Shown: positions 62,737 through 64,000 of the stretch, piece by piece | How positions within the stretch are numbered: position 1 is the stretch's first letter | Layout: each line of letters opens with the position of its first letter | NCBI GenBank assembly: GCA_028280415.1 | Contig: JANQLV010000072.1 | Span: forward strand, 46,810-110,809 | Source of the DNA: Saprospiraceae bacterium | GTDB taxonomy: Bacteria; Bacteroidota; Bacteroidia; Chitinophagales; Saprospiraceae | Direction of reading: 5' to 3' | DNA: 64,000 bases | Translations under genes and position numbers: made by a program | Notes under the pieces: generated by a model | What the model saw: only the letters and a program-made list of their open reading frames with translations | Database searches by the model: none | Told to the model about the DNA's origin: nothing

Positions 62737-64000
62737 TTATTGTTTTACAAATTTCAAAACTTTAGTGTCATTCACTGTTTCGATTTTAGCAAAATAAACT
62801 CCCTTTGTAAGTTTGCCCGTATTAATTTCAAGTTTGTTTGTACCACTAGTCAGGTTCTCTTCCACCATTTGTAAGACATTCCCGGTAATGGAAAGAATGC
62901 TAATTTGAGCGTTTGCAGCAGTATTGGTGCTAAACTCTATTGTCAAAGGTGTATTACTATGAAGCGGATTTGGATACAATTTAGCATTTTCAATTCCTGT
63001 ATTGGTCAATATTGTTGAGGACTCAATGCTAATCTCCGGAAGTTCATCAATTAGCTGACTGGATTCTTCCTGAGCAATAGCATGTGAGTAATTCGCCAGG
63101 ATTTCGTCTGTTTCGTTATTGGTTAGGTTTTCACAATCTACGAAGTCTTCTTCTTCAAATCCAAGGCAAGCAGCAATACAAGCGTTCGGGAAGGAGAATG
63201 CTTCTCCATCATCTGTCAGGACACAAACCGGATCAAATTCCCAGTCACATTCACAATCCACCGGTGGTTCGATCTCCCAATCTTCACACTCTACTACATC
63301 CTCTTCCGTATAACCCGCGCATTCTGCAAAGCACATATTCGGGAACGGACAAATGATGCCTTCCGCCGTCAAGACACATACCGGTTCGCCTTCCAGATCG
63401 CAATCACAACCTTCTCCAGGATACTCATACTCCGGACAGTCCACGAGGGCATCCTCGCCATAACCGTCACATTCCGCAAAACAGGCACTTGGATATGGAA
63501 TCGTATCGCCTTCAACGGTTACTACACATACCGGATCAAACTCGAATTCACAGTCGCAATCATTACCCGGGAATCCATCATCACATGCTTCAAACTCCGT
63601 AAAACCAGCACATTCTGCCAGACAGGCATTCGGGAAAGAAATAATCTCCCCATCATCGCCTACTATACATACCGGATCAAATTCCCAGCCGCATTCGCAA
63701 TCTATTGGTGGGTCTATTTCCCAGTCTTCGCACTCTACTACATCTTCTTCTGTATAGCCTGCGCATTCTGCAAAGCACATATTCGGGAACGGACAAATGA
63801 TGCCTTCCGCCGTCAAGACACATACCGGTTCGCCTTCCAGGTCGCAATCACAATCTTCTCCTGGATACTCGTACTCCGGGCAGTCTACAAGGGCATCCTC
63901 GCCATAACCATCACATTCCGCAAAACAGGCACTTGGATACGGAATCGTATCGCCATCAACGGTTACTACACATACCGGATCAAACTCGAATTCACAGTCG
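62737..64000 (-). CDS. Multi-Kazal-domain secreted protein with type A T9SS sorting domain, N-terminus outside window
   Basis: An open frame of 421 residues that continues past the window end, so start and signal peptide are not seen. At least six Kazal-like units are present in the order A-B-C-A-B-C', with C2-x7-C3 cores EFEFDPV, DLEGEPV and GWEFDPV or DWEFDPV. The P1 positions are Phe, Leu and Trp. The B units contain an extra cysteine (IICPFPNMC). The whole repeat region is very acidic. A linker with TSDE-rich sequence follows, then a type A sorting domain (AKLYPNPLHSNTP to VLKFVKQ). Units A-B-C recur as a 444-bp block. An internal Met at 63816 is not the start. It is transcribed before the smaller Kazal-like gene, in the same direction. 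Confidence 0.85.
   Translation of the reverse strand, partial: DCEFEFDPVCVVTVDGDTIPYPSACFAECDGYGEDALVDCPEYEYPGEDCDCDLEGEPVCVLTAEGIICPFPNMCFAECAGYTEEDVVECEDWEIDPPIDCECGWEFDPVCIVGDDGEIISFPNACLAECAGFTEFEACDDGFPGNDCDCEFEFDPVCVVTVEGDTIPYPSACFAECDGYGEDALVDCPEYEYPGEGCDCDLEGEPVCVLTAEGIICPFPNMCFAECAGYTEEDVVECEDWEIEPPVDCECDWEFDPVCVLTDDGEAFSFPNACIAACLGFEEEDFVDCENLTNNETDEILANYSHAIAQEESSQLIDELPEISIESSTILTNTGIENAKLYPNPLHSNTPLTIEFSTNTAANAQISILSITGNVLQMVEENLTSGTNKLEINTGKLTKGVYFAKIETVNDTKVLKFVKQ
63113..64000. repeat. Tandem 444-bp higher-order repeat within multi-Kazal gene
   Basis: The block 63557-64000 is repeated at 63113-63556 with a period of exactly 444 bp (148 codons, three Kazal-like units). Marker sequences GCACATATTCGGGAACGG (63331 and 63775) and the last bases before 63556 and 64000 line up precisely. 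Differences are mostly single-base and often silent; the C-unit of the copy nearer the protein C-terminus is more diverged. The array probably continues beyond the window. Confidence 0.85.

Noticed and set aside
63113..64000. CRISPR-like or IS-type repeat
   Set aside because: The repeats are in frame within a coding region, have a 444-bp period and encode Kazal-like units; there are no short repeats separated by unique spacers and no transposase.
1..64000. tRNA, rRNA, riboswitch or transposon sequences
   Set aside because: None of the intergenic regions showed a tRNA-like cloverleaf, rRNA sequence, known riboswitch motif or transposase frame on reading both strands; covariance-model searches were not possible here.

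Overview
The window looks like a chromosome segment of a Bacteroidota member, most likely of the Saprospira/Lewinella-type marine lineage (this placement is inference). The signs are: several very large secreted proteins ending in type IX secretion (T9SS) sorting domains of types A and B; two PorP/SprF-like membrane proteins; about 800-residue two-module FtsX/MacB-type permeases; a SusD lipoprotein; an NtrC-type regulator with the GAFTDA variant; and -7 promoter boxes of the TAnnTTTG type in place of clear Shine-Dalgarno sequences. No rRNA, tRNA, CRISPR array, transposase or integrase was seen.

Layout. 1-8968 (minus) is a MacB-like export operon: adaptor, two ABC ATPases, three FtsX permeases (the last one cut by the window edge). 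Divergent from it, 9287-12014 (plus) encodes an NtrC-family response regulator and its histidine kinase. 12017-14347 is a small accessory stretch: an eroded T9SS surface-protein gene in three frames, a possible attC-like site, a toroid-fold-like hypothetical protein and an AlkB-type dioxygenase. 14497-19711 holds DUF1697, a DUF5916 outer-membrane protein, an orphan SusD lipoprotein and a TauE/SafE permease. 20001-21707 is a succinyl-CoA:acetoacetate CoA-transferase pair plus a CDGSH iron-sulfur protein. 21948-25291 pairs a small Spy/CpxP-like periplasmic protein with a TonB-receptor-like barrel. 25330-29369 has a lipoprotein, a DUF2071 protein, a haloalkane dehalogenase and a TPR protein.

29572-48211 (minus) is a surface-protein locus: a 2274-residue PKD adhesin with a type B sorting domain behind a SprF-like protein, a 2146-residue FG-GAP/ASPIC-UnbV protein with a type A domain, and an NHL/PKD type B protein followed 2 bp later by a second SprF-like protein. 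The pairing of type B substrates with SprF-like proteins fits what is known from gliding bacteria.

48828-57060 is mostly housekeeping: dnaA, a 5'-nucleotidase split into two genes in reversed domain order, a HesB/IscA scaffold next to a decayed class V aminotransferase tail, NADP isocitrate dehydrogenase, a lipoprotein and ruvB. 57347-64000 returns to secreted proteins: a 1390-residue protein with a histidine-rich N-terminus, SBBP repeats and a type B domain, then two genes for secreted multi-domain Kazal-like proteins with type A domains. The second of these runs off the window and carries a near-identical 444-bp higher-order repeat.

The most unusual items are the Kazal-like proteins (aromatic or leucine residues at every predicted inhibitory P1 position, repeat expansion), the shared CTGTCCG...CGAACAG inverted-repeat sites near the two-component system and upstream of the DUF5916 gene, the 21-bp-phased direct repeat before the Spy-like gene, and the degraded genes at 12017-12543 and 53631-53792.
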